Position numbers and translations under genes: made by a program
Notes under the pieces: model-generated
What the model was told of the DNA's origin: nothing
The model's input: only the letters and a program-made list of their open reading frames with translations
The model's database searches: none
Assembly (NCBI GenBank): GCA_021234155.1
Contig: JAJEKV010000012.1
Location: 7,051,650 to 7,115,649 of the forward strand
Direction of reading: 5' to 3'
DNA: 64,000 bases
Source: Isoetes taiwanensis
Lineage: Eukaryota > Streptophyta > Lycopodiopsida > Isoetales > Isoetaceae
Shown here: one piece after another, positions 63,808-64,000 of the stretch
How positions within the stretch are numbered: the stretch's first letter is position 1
Layout: each line of letters opens with the position of its first letter

Positions 63808-64000
63808 CCAGCCAATTATCGAACAATCATGGTCAGTTTGGTATTTGCAATACTGCTTGCGGGATTCTCGAGCAGCAGCTTGATGGCTGGGCGGGCAGAG
63901 GCGGCAGAGAGGTGCGGGCCCTCTCCCGTGCGATCGGTCAGACCCTCACTCAACCATTGACCACATCTTCACGCTATGAACTCGATTGAAGACAGCCCGA
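63808..64000 (+). mobile_element. LINE-X copy C, right part
   Basis: The sequence 'CGAACAATCATGGTCAG' and 'CTCAACCATTGACCACATC' match LINE-X RT in copy A (there inverted, 1812-2236). It continues the RT fingers interrupted at 55039 and runs out of the window. Confidence 0.9.

Overview
The window reads as nuclear DNA of a land plant with a large, transposon-rich genome. Supporting signs are spliceosomal introns, plant-type gene fragments (receptor-like kinase, nodulin-like MFS transporter, FCP1-like phosphatase, TPR proteins), Ty1/Copia and L1 elements and a tRNA-derived SINE head. A fern or other seed-free plant would fit, but that is inference; nothing here fixes the species.

Layout. 1-15.1 kb is a nest of retroelements. 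A minus-strand Copia element (3823-15107) was entered by a near full-length L1 with a 14-bp target-site duplication (body 4233-10932) and by two copies of a second LINE, called LINE-X here, which ends in ATTCT repeats (1-3822 and 11642-12579). 15.4-19.1 kb holds exons of a decayed FCP1/NLI-type phosphatase locus, a kinase fragment and several perfect palindromes. 21.9-26.2 kb is a nearly intact tnp2/Plavaka-type (CACTA-like) transposase behind three 139-bp repeats. 26.5-29.7 kb holds a MITE and a tandem array of about 670-bp units with telomere-like hairpins. 31.5-32.5 kb is a broken MFS gene. 36.4-42.4 kb contains the two best intact host genes, a divergent pair of paralogous TPR proteins. 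45-48.1 kb has two converging Helitron-like ends, a gag/ORF1-like ORF and a 5'-truncated L1 with its duplication. 51.3-54.5 kb has a SINE head and a second Copia element, broken by a third LINE-X copy (54468-55039, resuming at 63808).

The most unusual object is the 8.8-kb element at 55040-63807 that interrupts this third LINE-X copy. It has terminal inverted repeats matching at 29 of 30 positions. Its minus strand carries a decayed DUF7869-like (presumed RNase H-fold) transposase. Its plus strand carries an intron-bearing gene that appears to join a ParB-like domain to a beta-class DNA amino-methyltransferase (motif IV CDIPYG before motif I LDAFS). About 38 copies of the palindrome CGGTATAAATTTATACCG lie between the two genes and inside the introns of the methyltransferase gene, and I saw none elsewhere in the window. 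My inference is a transposon that carries a DNA-modification enzyme of bacterial or phage type together with arrays of a candidate recognition site. The copy itself is pseudogenised by frameshifts and stops.
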